A DNA stretch of 64,000 nt from Deltaproteobacteria bacterium (GTDB lineage: Bacteria; Desulfobacterota; Desulfobulbia; Desulfobulbales; Desulfocapsaceae), in contig JAPLJF010000036.1 of NCBI GenBank assembly GCA_026388715.1, positions 62,001-126,000 of the forward strand, in the 5' to 3' direction. Positions 18,256 to 26,772 of the stretch are shown here, piece by piece (the stretch's first letter is position 1; each line of letters starts with the position of its first letter). Made by a program: the position numbers and the translations under genes. The notes under the pieces are model-generated. The model made no database searches. It saw only the letters and a program-made list of their open reading frames with translations, and had not been told where the DNA came from.

Positions 18256-20001
18256 TCAATCATGATACTGGATATTATAAAGTGATTCGTATTCGCCATG
18301 GAGGGCGAGCAGTGTTTCATGGCTGCCTTCTTCAATAATAGCACCATTTTTGACTACAATGATCCGGTCGGCATTTTTGATGGTGGACAGGCGGTGGGCA
18401 ATGACAAAGGTGGTTCTGTTTTTCATCAGATTTTCCAGGGCCCTCTGCACCTCACGCTCGGACTCGCTGTCGAGCGCGGAAGTGGCCTCATCAAGCACCA
18501 GGATCGGGGCATTTTTCAGGATGGCGCGGGCAATGGAAAGCCTCTGTCTTTCTCCGCCTGACAATCTGACCCCTGACTCGCCGATCACCGTTTCAAACCC
18601 TTGCGGGAGCTGCTCAATAAAGTTCAGGGCATAGGCGGCACGGGCCGCATCCCTGATCTCTGCCTCCGACCTGTCCGGGTCGCCATAACTGATATTGTTG
18701 CGGATCGTATCGTTAAAGAGGATGGTCTGCTGGGTAACAATGGCGATCTGGTCGCGCAGGGATTTCAAGGTCACGTCACGGATATCCGTGCCATCAATGA
18801 GCAGCGAGCCGTTCTGGATCTCAAAAAACCGGGGAATCAGGTTGGCCAGGGTTGATTTCCCGGATCCGCTGGGCCCGACAATGGCCAGGATTTCACCCCT
18901 CTTCACCGAGAGATTGATCCCGTTGAGAACCGGGGTGACGCCATCATAACTGAAGGTGATATCTTGCAGGGTGATGTTCTGCCGAAATGGGGGGAGTGTT
19001 TGGGCATCGGCTTTATCGGCAATCTCTGGGGTGATATCGAGAAGGGCGAAGACCCGGGTGGCGGCAGCCAGTCCCTGCTGGACGGTGGAGTTGATCTTGC
19101 TGACCCCCTTGATGGGTTCATAGATCATGATCAGGGCGGTCATGAAGGAGAAAAAGGTGCCGGGAGTCGAGGTTCCGGCAATGACCTCTTTGCCGCCAAA
19201 CCAGATGATGAGCGCCATGCCGAGGCCGCCGATCACCTCCATGAGCGGGTGTTGAATCCGGCGGTACCGGGTATCCTCCATGATCACGCCAAAGAGTTTA
19301 TGAACCTGGGCGGCAAAGCGTTTTGACTCGTATTGCTCCATGGCAAAGGCCTTGACCACTGGTGCTCCGGTAATGGATTCGTGGATAATGTTTGAGACCT
19401 CAGCCGTCTCTTCCTGCATGGTGGTGCTGATGCGGCGAAAGGCGCGGCCGAATCTGACAATGGGAAAGGCGGCGGCCGGCAGAAAGATGATGGAGAGCAG
19501 GGCCAACTTCCAGTTCATGGTAAAGATCACGGCGAGCAGAAAGATTACCTGGAAAAAATCCCTCAACAGTCCGACCACAACGGTGGAAATTGCTCCCTGC
19601 ATGAGATAAATGTCAGAGACGATGCGGGAGATGATCTCACCGGTGGGGGTTTTATGGAAGAAGGAAAGGGACTGCATGTGGATATGGTCAAACAACCTCA
19701 CCCGCATGTCGCGGATGATAGTCTGGCCGACCTGTTCCAGAAGATAGAAATTAAGACCATAAAAAAGGCCCTTGATTAAAAACAAGGCAACCAGGGCAAA
19801 GGGGAGAACGGCCAGAAAAAAGGTGTTTTTTTCAAAGAATATTTTGTCAAGCAGGGGCTTGACCATATAGGCCTGAGCGCCAGTCAGCCCGGCAACCACA
19901 AGGGCGGCTACCATGGCAATGAAGAACTTGACCTTGTATGGCTGGATGAGGAGATACAGGCGAGAAAAAAGTTTTTTATTGGATATGAGGTTTGTTGGCA
20001 T
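18256..20001 (-). CDS. msbA: Lipid A export ABC transporter MsbA
   Basis: 581 residues, the normal length. Six transmembrane helices fill about residues 20-310. The nucleotide-binding domain has Walker A GPSGSGKST near 376, the signature LSGGERQRLS near 478, Walker B ILVLDEATSALD after it and the H-loop IAHRLS. This inner-membrane half-transporter flips lipid A-core. It is the first gene of a minus-strand LPS-core operon. Another lipid-exporting half-transporter cannot be fully excluded, but position among heptosyltransferase and core genes makes MsbA by far the best fit. Confidence 0.95.
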   Translation of the reverse strand: MPTNLISNKKLFSRLYLLIQPYKVKFFIAMVAALVVAGLTGAQAYMVKPLLDKIFFEKNTFFLAVLPFALVALFLIKGLFYGLNFYLLEQVGQTIIRDMRVRLFDHIHMQSLSFFHKTPTGEIISRIVSDIYLMQGAISTVVVGLLRDFFQVIFLLAVIFTMNWKLALLSIIFLPAAAFPIVRFGRAFRRISTTMQEETAEVSNIIHESITGAPVVKAFAMEQYESKRFAAQVHKLFGVIMEDTRYRRIQHPLMEVIGGLGMALIIWFGGKEVIAGTSTPGTFFSFMTALIMIYEPIKGVSKINSTVQQGLAAATRVFALLDITPEIADKADAQTLPPFRQNITLQDITFSYDGVTPVLNGINLSVKRGEILAIVGPSGSGKSTLANLIPRFFEIQNGSLLIDGTDIRDVTLKSLRDQIAIVTQQTILFNDTIRNNISYGDPDRSEAEIRDAARAAYALNFIEQLPQGFETVIGESGVRLSGGERQRLSIARAILKNAPILVLDEATSALDSESEREVQRALENLMKNRTTFVIAHRLSTIKNADRIIVVKNGAIIEEGSHETLLALHGEYESLYNIQYHD

Positions 20002-20157
20002 GATATGTAGAAATTATAAGAGCTTATGAATATAAAAAGCTGTAATGTGATTTTGTACAGTAAAATAAATCAGGATATTTTTTGTACCATTAATGAGAAA
20101 ACATGTTTACTTTACTCACAGGAAATCTGAAAGTTTTATTTCGTCTTTTATTCGGTA

Positions 20158-20186
20158 TTGACTTGTCCCGAAAAATAGCTTTTAAA
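20158..20186 (+). promoter_or_regulatory. Candidate sigma-70 promoter for the STN-repeat protein gene
   Basis: TTGACT at 20158-20163, a 17-bp spacer and TTTAAA at 20181-20186 lie in the AT-rich space between the divergent msbA and 20227 genes. The expected transcript start is some 35-45 bases before the coding start. The 225-bp space must also hold the msbA promoter, which I could not place with confidence. Confidence 0.4.
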
Positions 20187-20226
20187 AAAAAGAAGAGTTA
20201 TTCAGTATGTCATGTAGATATCATAT

Positions 20227-21045
20227 ATGGGGTCTAGAGTGTTTAAAATAACTATTGTTGTTAGTTGTATGCTCCTGGTATTGTATGCCGGTCAGGCATT
20301 CAGTCAGAAACTGGGCACTTTGCCGGAAAAGAGTGTTGTTTCTCTTGAATTGAGAGATAAGCCCCTTAAATTTGTTGCCGAAGAAATATTTAAACAAACA
20401 GGATATAAAGTTGTCTTCGATAAAAAATGGAATGACTTACCATTGAGTGGGCAATATACAGGGGTTACCTTAGAGGAGTTTTTTCTGAGAGCTCTTCGTA
20501 AACAGAATGTTTCTTTATCTTATGATGACAAGAGTAATATAGTGAATCTTCGCTTTTTCGGCGATAGGGGTGTCGGGAAAATAAATGCTAATACGTTGGC
20601 GAGTGAGAATGTACCAAATATAAAAGTAAATAAAGATATCAAGGCGCCACATGGGAAATTAGCGGCATATCTCAACGATCCTAAATCGGTTGATCCTTCA
20701 AGTGGTATGAAATTAGTTGATATGCGTGAGTTGCATGCAAATCAGCAGGCTGAGTTGGCACGCTTGCGGAACGATCCAGAAACGATTGACCCTATGAGCG
20801 GAATGAAATTAGGTGATATCCAAGAATTGCATAATACTCAACAAGTAGCGTTGGCAAGCTTTCGGAACGATCCAGAAGCGATTGACCCTATGAGTGGAAT
20901 GAAGTTAGGTGATATTCAAGAATTGCATAATACTCAACAAGTAGAACTGGAACGTTTGCGGAATGATCCGGAAGCGATTGACCCTGGAAGTGGTCTGACG
21001 AATGCTGAAATTAAAAAACGTCATAATCAGCAAACAAAGAAATAA
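20227..21045 (+). CDS. Exported protein with STN-like domain and 32-residue tandem repeats, function unknown
   Basis: 272 residues. A signal peptide covers about residues 1-26 (hydrophobic run, then AGQAFS). Residues about 38-112 resemble the secretin/TonB short N-terminal (STN) fold: SLELRDKPLKFVAEEIFKQ, then YKVVFDKKW, LSGQYTGVTLEEFFLRAL and a beta ending. From residue 150 there are three full and one shorter copy of a 32-residue unit (NDPE-IDPMSGMKLGDIQELHNTQQ). It is too short for a secretin and has no pore domain. A GTG at 20239 with GGGG six bases upstream is a better-spaced start than the ATG used here and keeps the signal peptide. I do not recognise the family. Confidence 0.75.
   Translation: MGSRVFKITIVVSCMLLVLYAGQAFSQKLGTLPEKSVVSLELRDKPLKFVAEEIFKQTGYKVVFDKKWNDLPLSGQYTGVTLEEFFLRALRKQNVSLSYDDKSNIVNLRFFGDRGVGKINANTLASENVPNIKVNKDIKAPHGKLAAYLNDPKSVDPSSGMKLVDMRELHANQQAELARLRNDPETIDPMSGMKLGDIQELHNTQQVALASFRNDPEAIDPMSGMKLGDIQELHNTQQVELERLRNDPEAIDPGSGLTNAEIKKRHNQQTKK
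20674..21045 (+). repeat. Tandem repeat of 96 bp inside the STN-repeat protein gene
   Basis: Units start at 20674, 20770, 20866 and 20962, each opening AA(C/T)GATCC. Units 2 and 3 are nearly identical at DNA level; unit 1 and the shorter unit 4 have diverged. The close identity suggests recent duplication, and copy number may vary between strains. Confidence 0.9.
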
Positions 21046-21129
21046 TAATAGAATTAACTTGAATAATGATGAGAATGTATTGTATTATAAACTGTAATAG
21101 ATAGAGTGCTCTCGTAAAGGTCTTGCTTG

Positions 21130-21209
21130 TGGCTCGACAGGCTCGCAATGAACGGAAAAAGTCAATAATTATAACATTGATATCGTTCGCGCTGAGCTTG
21201 TCGAAGGGT
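21130..21209. repeat. Inverted-repeat pair resembling a dispersed palindromic element
   Basis: The left arm near 21130-21156 (GGCTCGACAGGCTCGCAATG...) and right arm near 21183-21209 (GTTCGCGCTGAGCTTGTCGA...) are approximate reverse complements, with an AT-rich centre. The right arm is of the GAGCTTGTCGAAGGG kind that recurs between genes in many bacterial genomes. It fills most of the 235-bp space between the two exported-protein genes. No gene is seen here. Confidence 0.55.
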
Positions 21210-21280
21210 CTTTTCGGGGTTTTGTAAGAGGCTAAATAGTATAGGAATACATGTTTTAATCTTAAAAATTGGAGGGAGTT

Positions 21281-21613
21281 ATGAAGAAAAAAATTATTAC
21301 AGCAATTCTTGCAGTGTCCTGTGTCGGTTTTTTTGTTGGTAGTGCATCTGCGGCGACATACTGTCCTACCGTTAGTGTTATGAAAGCTGGAACAACAATT
21401 ACACCAGGTGCGAATTTTGTACGTATCAAAAATGTAGGTACTGCACAATGTGGTGGTTTGGGGGTTGGTGCTACAGCAGATTTAACTTTTGACGGTGATC
21501 AAAATTTAGCGGTATTGTTGACAGCTCTAAGTCTGGGGAAAAACGTGGGGGTTAATACTGCTGGCACTGCAGTTTCAGGTGATGTATTGGCTTCTGTTAT
21601 TGTAACTCAGTAA
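21281..21613 (+). CDS. Small exported protein, function unknown
   Basis: 110 residues from the ATG at 21281, chosen over the in-frame ATG at 21269 because GGAGGGAG lies just before it. A signal peptide (MKKKIITAILAVSC..., cleavage after ASA near residue 22) leaves a mature protein of about 88 residues with two cysteines (about 25 and 49) that could form one disulfide. The mature part is rich in Gly, Ala, Val and Thr with alternating hydrophobic residues, suggesting beta structure. It lies just downstream of the STN-repeat gene and ends in a strong hairpin pair. I do not recognise the family; an abundant surface or periplasmic protein is a guess based on the excellent ribosome site. Confidence 0.75.
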   Translation: MKKKIITAILAVSCVGFFVGSASAATYCPTVSVMKAGTTITPGANFVRIKNVGTAQCGGLGVGATADLTFDGDQNLAVLLTALSLGKNVGVNTAGTAVSGDVLASVIVTQ

Positions 21614-21627
21614 AATATATTTTATGA

Positions 21628-21708
21628 AAATAAATATTGGCAATTAGTCAATATTTATTTAAAAACAGCCTGTTGTCGGTAGGATATGACACGGGCTGTT
21701 TTTTTTTG
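21628..21708 (+). terminator. Double hairpin terminator after the small exported protein gene
   Basis: First a 12-bp perfect AT-rich stem (21628-21639 with 21649-21660). Then a hairpin from 21661 with an AAAACAGCC/GGCTGTTTT base pairing followed by nine or more T. The second has classic intrinsic-terminator form. Between it and the wecE stop at 21905 I see no gene. Confidence 0.88.
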
Positions 21709-21904
21709 CCTATGAAATTCAGATGCCGCATGGTTTTTTTATTGATTGAGTCATGAGTCCTATAAACTAACCATGTTCGGGTATTGTTTCTTTGTAGCTT
21801 TTAATAAAGCTCTGGCAAGAGCAGATCAAAGCTTAACTTTTCGGGAACAATTGTTGGTAAAATAGTTTGATACTGGAATCTCACAACCGAACCTGCTTCG
21901 TCAA

Positions 21905-23053
21905 TCAACGCAGCAGGTTGTCTATTGTCTTAAGGACAGCAATAACCCTCTCTTGCTGCTGCTCGGACAGACCGACCCAAAGAGGTAAACGAACCAGGCG
22001 CTCCGATTGATCGATGGTCACAGTAAGAGAGCCATGGGTCCGTCCATAACGTTGGCCGGCTGGTGACGAGTGTAGCGGCACGTAATGGAAAACAGGCCAG
22101 ATGTCGTTGCGTTTGAACTCGTTTAGAACCATCTGCCGATCAATCTCAGGGGCGAGCAGCACATAGTACATGTGCGCATTGTGCTGGCAGCCATCTGGCA
22201 CAATAGGGCGCCGCAAGATGCCCTTGAACTCCAGCGGCTCAAGCAACTCATGATAACGTTGCCAGTTAGCCAGACGCTCTGCTGTAATACGATCAGCTTC
22301 CTCAAATTGCGCCCAGAGAAAAGCGGCAATCAACTCTCCCGGCAGAAATGAAGACCCCACTTCCTGCCAGGTGTACTTGTCCACCTCGCCCCGGAAAAAT
22401 CGGCTGCGATCCGTGCCTTTTTCCCGGATAATCTCAGCCCGCAAGGCGAGCTCAGGATCGTTGACCAGCAAGGCCCCGCCTTCACCAGAGATTACATTTT
22501 TTGTCTCGTGAAAGCTATAGGCGCCAAGATCACCGATGCTGCCCAATGCGCGCCCCTTGTAACTCGCCATGACGCCCTGCGCTGCATCTTCCACCACCTT
22601 CAGGCCATGACGCCTGGCGATTGACATGATTGCGTCCATCTCACATGCCACGCCCGCGTAATGAACTGGAGCAATCCCCCGGGTACGAGGCGTAATGGCA
22701 GCCTCGATCAACCGCTCATCCAGATTCAGTGTATCTTCCCGGATATCCACGAATACCGGCACGCCACCTCTCAACACAAACGCATTCGCAGTGGACACAA
22801 AAGTATAGGAGGGCATAATAATCTCATCGCCCGGCTGAATATCCAGCAACAAGGCAGCCATTTCCAGGGCACCAGTACAGGAGTGGGTCAACAAGGCCTT
22901 ACTGCAACCTGTACTCTCCTCCAGCCATCCATGACAACGCTTAGTGAACGGGCCATCGCCAGCCAGGCGTCCATTGAAATGGGCCTCGGCGATGTAATAC
23001 AGCTCCTTGCCCGTCATATGTGGCCAGTTAAATGGGATCAGCTTTTCTTTCAT
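21905..23053 (-). CDS. wecE: dTDP-4-amino-4,6-dideoxygalactose transaminase
   Basis: 382 residues from the ATG at 23053 (MKEKLIPFNWP), which has AAGGAG upstream; a longer open frame exists upstream but its extra residues do not resemble the family. This DegT/DnrJ/EryC1-type PLP aminotransferase makes dTDP-Fuc4N. It follows enterobacterial WecE/RffA closely: CTGALEMAALLLDIQPGDEIIMPSYT, VPVFVDIREDTLNLDE, EDAAQGVMASYKGRALG, the PLP lysine in SFHETKN, and EIIREKGTDRSRFFRGEVDKYTW. It is the last gene of the long minus-strand island operon. Its product would feed the acyltransferase and glycosyltransferases upstream. rmlA and rmlB, needed for the precursor, are not in the window. Confidence 0.95.
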   Translation of the reverse strand: MKEKLIPFNWPHMTGKELYYIAEAHFNGRLAGDGPFTKRCHGWLEESTGCSKALLTHSCTGALEMAALLLDIQPGDEIIMPSYTFVSTANAFVLRGGVPVFVDIREDTLNLDERLIEAAITPRTRGIAPVHYAGVACEMDAIMSIARRHGLKVVEDAAQGVMASYKGRALGSIGDLGAYSFHETKNVISGEGGALLVNDPELALRAEIIREKGTDRSRFFRGEVDKYTWQEVGSSFLPGELIAAFLWAQFEEADRITAERLANWQRYHELLEPLEFKGILRRPIVPDGCQHNAHMYYVLLAPEIDRQMVLNEFKRNDIWPVFHYVPLHSSPAGQRYGRTHGSLTVTIDQSERLVRLPLWVGLSEQQQERVIAVLKTIDNLLR

Positions 23054-23057
23054 CTTA

Positions 23058-25304
23058 TCAATACTCCTTTCCTGACAAATTTCCTTTTCTTTGCCAAGCC
23101 TTGAATCCCAATAATACCAACAAGAACAACCAGAAGAAGTGAGCAATCCAGGCGTAGCGGGCGTACGGTTTGAATTCCAGCCGTACCCGTTGCACGTCTT
23201 GAGGCAGAAGCACGCCTTGAAACACACCATTAATCACTGTGGTTTTGGCAGGTACCCAGCCTGACTGATCGAATACTTGAGCCTGCCAGTCACGATGGAA
23301 CTTTTGGCTCAAAACCAGTACTGATGGCGCCCCTGGTGTCACCTCAAACTCCAGCAAATCACCTTGATCCAGTTGTTTGGAAGGGACGTGTCTTGGCAGT
23401 AGTCGAGGGTCATCTACTTGAAGATTATCTACACCTATATTTGCCAGAAGAGGCATAAATTGGAGGCTGTCACCCATGCGTGAGATCACCTTATGCAGGT
23501 GAACGCCGGATACCTCCCCAAGATACTCAAGATTTTCATGCGTGAGTTTCGTCGGCGACAACATCAAACCGATATTGCTCATCCAAAACATTGCGTTGTT
23601 ATAGTCCGGCGAAATTGTACTATTCCAGCGGCCATAAGTTTGCATCTCTCCACCCAGTGCCTTGATCAGCGTGTGATAGCGTCGTGATGACAGACTGTTG
23701 TAACTATGCACGGATGCAATCCCCAAGCCTGCATTGAGATTAGGAGGCAAAACCGATATGCCCGGCGCAGCGACAGCAAAACGTGAACCTGTTGGCAGAT
23801 TTGCCCGCACCTTCTCGACCAGAGGTGATGTCATTGCAATCTGCGTCGGATCTTGGCGAAGCATCAACGGATACGAGATCGTTGCCAGGACCATGACCAG
23901 GGCGGCAATCAACAGCACTGGACGAGTTGTTTGATGCTGGGCTGCAAGCAATCCGACCAGAATCAACATGGCCAGAATCATGCCCCATCGGATTGGGATC
24001 GCCTGGGTGAGACCGAACCCCAGCCCAACTGCAATAACTGTTAAAACGCTGGCTGCGGCAAGCCACACCACCCGTGAAAGTTCACCTGACCTGGAGCGTT
24101 TAACAAGCGCATCGGCACCGTAAGCCACAATGAACGTGAGAGGCAGCATGATGCTGCCCAATGGGGTGCTGCGGGATAGGTTGAACCCAAAGTATTGGAT
24201 GCCCAACACATAGAGAGGATGAACAAAGGCGAGCAAGCAGAGGGTGACGATAGCTATCCACCATCCCCATGTTTTCCTCCATGAGGTTCCCAAACCAATT
24301 ACTGCAAAAAAAATAACCAAAGGCGTGACGCTGAGACCGTCATAAGAGAAAGGGAAGCCAGATTCAACAGGATTGCCGAACAGCTCTGGCGTGGTGCCCA
24401 GTACAAAAAAACGCAAATTCTCAATTAGTGTTCCGAATCTGGGCAATACATAAGTGAAAAAGGAGGGGGCGGGCGCAACACGTGCCGATTCGACTGAGAG
24501 ATACGCCAAATCGATATACACCGGCAGGGCCAGAGTGGCACCAGCAATCAAGGCTGTCGCGGAAAGCGCAAAAAAACGACCGGCCTCAAGCACCCCAAGT
24601 TGCAGTTTCCGGTAAGCCAGGTACAATCCGTAGCCTCCCAAGATGTAGGCGTGAAAGACCACCGGCTGTGGGTAGGCAGTCATCAGCAAGCTGTAGGCGC
24701 TGAACGCCATGATGCTCCAACCCACAAGATCCGGCTTTCTCGCTAGGCGGGTAACAGTCCACAACGCACCGGCAGACCAGCACCACACCGCTGGAAACAT
24801 GGGAAAGGTCAGCCAATACATAAACAGTGGGGAAGCCGCCAGACTACTCCCCGCAATCAAGCCTGCTAATGGGCTGAGGCCAATTTCTTTGCAAAAAAGG
24901 ATTACAAAAATACCCGCCAAGAAGCAGGTGAACAAAGACAACGCGGTAATGAACCGCCATGGGTCAGCAGTGAACTGAGCGATTACCCATGATGGGAAAT
25001 AAGCTGGGCTGAATCCTGAAATCTGATAAACCGGCCGCCCTAACTCGTTATTATCGGTCCATAGTGTGAGCCAGCTCGAACGAGCACCTTTGAGATGCGC
25101 AGAAATTTCCGGGATGTAACCATTAGTGAAGTCACTGAACTTGCGATTTTCGAGCTGTGTTGCTCCACTGTTGTCAGTTGCCGAAAGCTCAGAAAATTGA
25201 CGGTGTGGGGCGATGACCTCTCCCTTGCCCCAGTAGGGAAATGCCATTAAGCAAAAGAACAGAACATAAAGCAGTAAGGCGGTTCGATAGGATGATATCT
25301 TCAC
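23058..25304 (-). CDS. YfhO-like polytopic membrane protein, probable GT-C glycosyltransferase
   Basis: 748 residues from a GTG at 25304 whose codon overlaps the stop of the upstream gene (GTGA); an ATG at 25319 is the alternative. About a dozen hydrophobic segments fill the first two thirds, after an N-terminal membrane anchor and a periplasmic loop. The C-terminal third is a soluble, beta-rich domain ending in one last membrane helix and a basic tail. This is the layout of YfhO/GT-C proteins that move sugars from undecaprenyl phosphate to cell-surface polymers outside the membrane. The donor is unknown; Fuc4N-type sugar is suggested by wecE 4 bp downstream. Confidence 0.8.
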   Translation of the reverse strand: MKISSYRTALLLYVLFFCLMAFPYWGKGEVIAPHRQFSELSATDNSGATQLENRKFSDFTNGYIPEISAHLKGARSSWLTLWTDNNELGRPVYQISGFSPAYFPSWVIAQFTADPWRFITALSLFTCFLAGIFVILFCKEIGLSPLAGLIAGSSLAASPLFMYWLTFPMFPAVWCWSAGALWTVTRLARKPDLVGWSIMAFSAYSLLMTAYPQPVVFHAYILGGYGLYLAYRKLQLGVLEAGRFFALSATALIAGATLALPVYIDLAYLSVESARVAPAPSFFTYVLPRFGTLIENLRFFVLGTTPELFGNPVESGFPFSYDGLSVTPLVIFFAVIGLGTSWRKTWGWWIAIVTLCLLAFVHPLYVLGIQYFGFNLSRSTPLGSIMLPLTFIVAYGADALVKRSRSGELSRVVWLAAASVLTVIAVGLGFGLTQAIPIRWGMILAMLILVGLLAAQHQTTRPVLLIAALVMVLATISYPLMLRQDPTQIAMTSPLVEKVRANLPTGSRFAVAAPGISVLPPNLNAGLGIASVHSYNSLSSRRYHTLIKALGGEMQTYGRWNSTISPDYNNAMFWMSNIGLMLSPTKLTHENLEYLGEVSGVHLHKVISRMGDSLQFMPLLANIGVDNLQVDDPRLLPRHVPSKQLDQGDLLEFEVTPGAPSVLVLSQKFHRDWQAQVFDQSGWVPAKTTVINGVFQGVLLPQDVQRVRLEFKPYARYAWIAHFFWLFLLVLLGFKAWQRKGNLSGKEY

Positions 25305-26405
25305 AATGCAACCTCGCATCGACGTCGGCTCACTCGAATTTGACCCTGTTGATTTGAAAGGTCTTCCAAATCGCCATGCAAATGCTCTCTGCAATAAATT
25401 TCTGGATAACCAAAATGTTGCTCATTGTCGATAATCGAAAGGCCACTTTCTCCCACAAGAAGATTAGTCATGCCGCACCCAGCTTTCTCTTCTGTGAAAG
25501 GAACGGAGAAAGGTGCCAGCACACAAGACCCCAAACCGTAAAGTCGATAAGACATTGCAGACAATACAATTTCCATGAGACGGCTTCGTAGCCCCCCAGC
25601 CAACTACCGGATAACCAGGAAAGTCTATTAATCCTTGACGCACCTGCACTGCAACGGTCTGGGTCGTTCTCGACTCAGAAAACACAACGGCAGTGTTGAA
25701 TACTGCGGCCACAAAGAGCATCCCAGCTGCTAGACGTTTACACCAATTGGAGACTTGGCTGTTCAATAAGGGAGCAACCAATAGTAAGCAAACCAAAGGC
25801 ACGTTTACTCGCAAGATTCCCGGGCGTCCTAAAAAACAAAGCCCAAATACAGCCGCAATGCATAACCCCCAACTCGCCGTCACATGCCAACTGGGACGAA
25901 GCAAAGCCAACACAAATGCGGTAAGGATGTTAATGAATAGGGTAGGATGCCATAGAGTTTGCACTCCAAACCACGCCTTGACCAAAGCAACCCCTTGGGT
26001 AGGCAACGATCCCAATTCGTCGAGCATTACTTTTAACTTACTTGGGTTTGCGATATTCAGATCAACGAAAAACCAGTACCTGCAAAGACCATAGATTACA
26101 ACCGTGCCGACGAAGACAAAAACACTGAGGGTGGCGATCGAGTAACTCAATACTCCATTAATTTCCGGGATTAAACGAACCAAATATCCCCAGAGAACGT
26201 TGGGAAAAATTAAATTTAGCGACCCTGTGGCGGCGATACCATAGCCGTGAGCGACCATCGACATTCCAACATCGTCATTCGTCGCCCACCTTGGGTCAAA
26301 CAAAAAACACAACAAAAATACGAAGATTGCCGACGCAGCAAAGGAACCCAGCATCAGACGGGAATTTGATGGCAGTAGCGTACCTACTGACCTGGAATCA
26401 ACCAC
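25301..26405 (-). pseudogene. Polytopic membrane protein gene broken by a frameshift (GT-C-like)
   Basis: From a GTG at 26405 (an ATG-less start overlapping the flippase stop) the first frame encodes about 265 residues with eight or so membrane helices, and reaches a C6 run (25592-25597, G6 in the coding strand). Beyond it that frame becomes nonsense, while the frame shifted by one carries a coherent periplasmic-type domain (RLYGLGSCVLAPFSV..., about 90 residues) that ends in a TGA overlapping the GTG of the next gene. Removing one G rejoins the two into a product of about 367 residues. The perfect stop-start overlap in the second frame argues that the joined protein is the ancestral gene. 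Either a true frameshift, slippage, or a sequencing error. Confidence 0.8.
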
Positions 26406-26772
26406 GAGCGGCCACAACCGTCCCGAGCACAATCAACGCGATGCCTAGTGTTTTTTGAAGTGTCACTGGTTCGTCCAATAACCAGCCACTCAAAAGCAAA
26501 ACAATGACAAAATTGAGGCTCATGAATGGATAGGCATGACTCAAATCGAACTTGGTCATGGCAGCCATCCATGCGAGAGAGGCCAGGAATGCCGCAGCAA
26601 ATCCAGAGAAAATTGCGGGATCAAAGAGAAGTAAAATCAGAAATTTCAGCTTTTCAAGAAAGTCTGCTGGAAGCGGGCCAAATTTTGCGATACGCCATTT
26701 AAGAATCAGTTGCCCGTAAACCGTAAAGCCTATTGTTGCAAAAATATAGAGATAATCGAAAAGGCGTGACAT
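26398..26772 (-). CDS. Small EamA/SMR-type transporter, ArnE-like lipid-sugar flippase candidate
   Basis: 124 residues with four hydrophobic helices: about 8-25, 45-67, 72-90 and 100-120. The pattern (YGQLILKWR near the N-terminus, KFDLSHAYPFMSLNFVIV in the third segment, and E-P-V-T-L-Q-K at a loop) matches the small EamA proteins that include ArnE/ArnF, which flip undecaprenyl-phosphate-aminoarabinose. Next to an ArnC-like transferase and GT-C-type proteins, a role as flippase of an undecaprenyl-phosphate sugar is likely. It shares one base with the gene upstream. Confidence 0.82.
   Translation of the reverse strand: MSRLFDYLYIFATIGFTVYGQLILKWRIAKFGPLPADFLEKLKFLILLLFDPAIFSGFAAAFLASLAWMAAMTKFDLSHAYPFMSLNFVIVLLLSGWLLDEPVTLQKTLGIALIVLGTVVAARG

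Noticed and set aside
20013-20018. Perfect TATAAT on the minus strand just before msbA
   Set aside because: It lies only 12 bases before the start codon, leaving no leader, and no -35 box stands at the right distance.
21890-21919. Hairpin (AACCTGCT with AGCAGGTT) at the end of wecE, considered as a terminator
   Set aside because: It overlaps the coding end, and no T run follows on the minus strand.
25301-25603. Treating the 100-codon frame before the YfhO-like gene as an independent small gene
   Set aside because: Its only start is a TTG inside the frameshift zone, and its residues continue the membrane-protein gene upstream; it is the second half of the broken gene.
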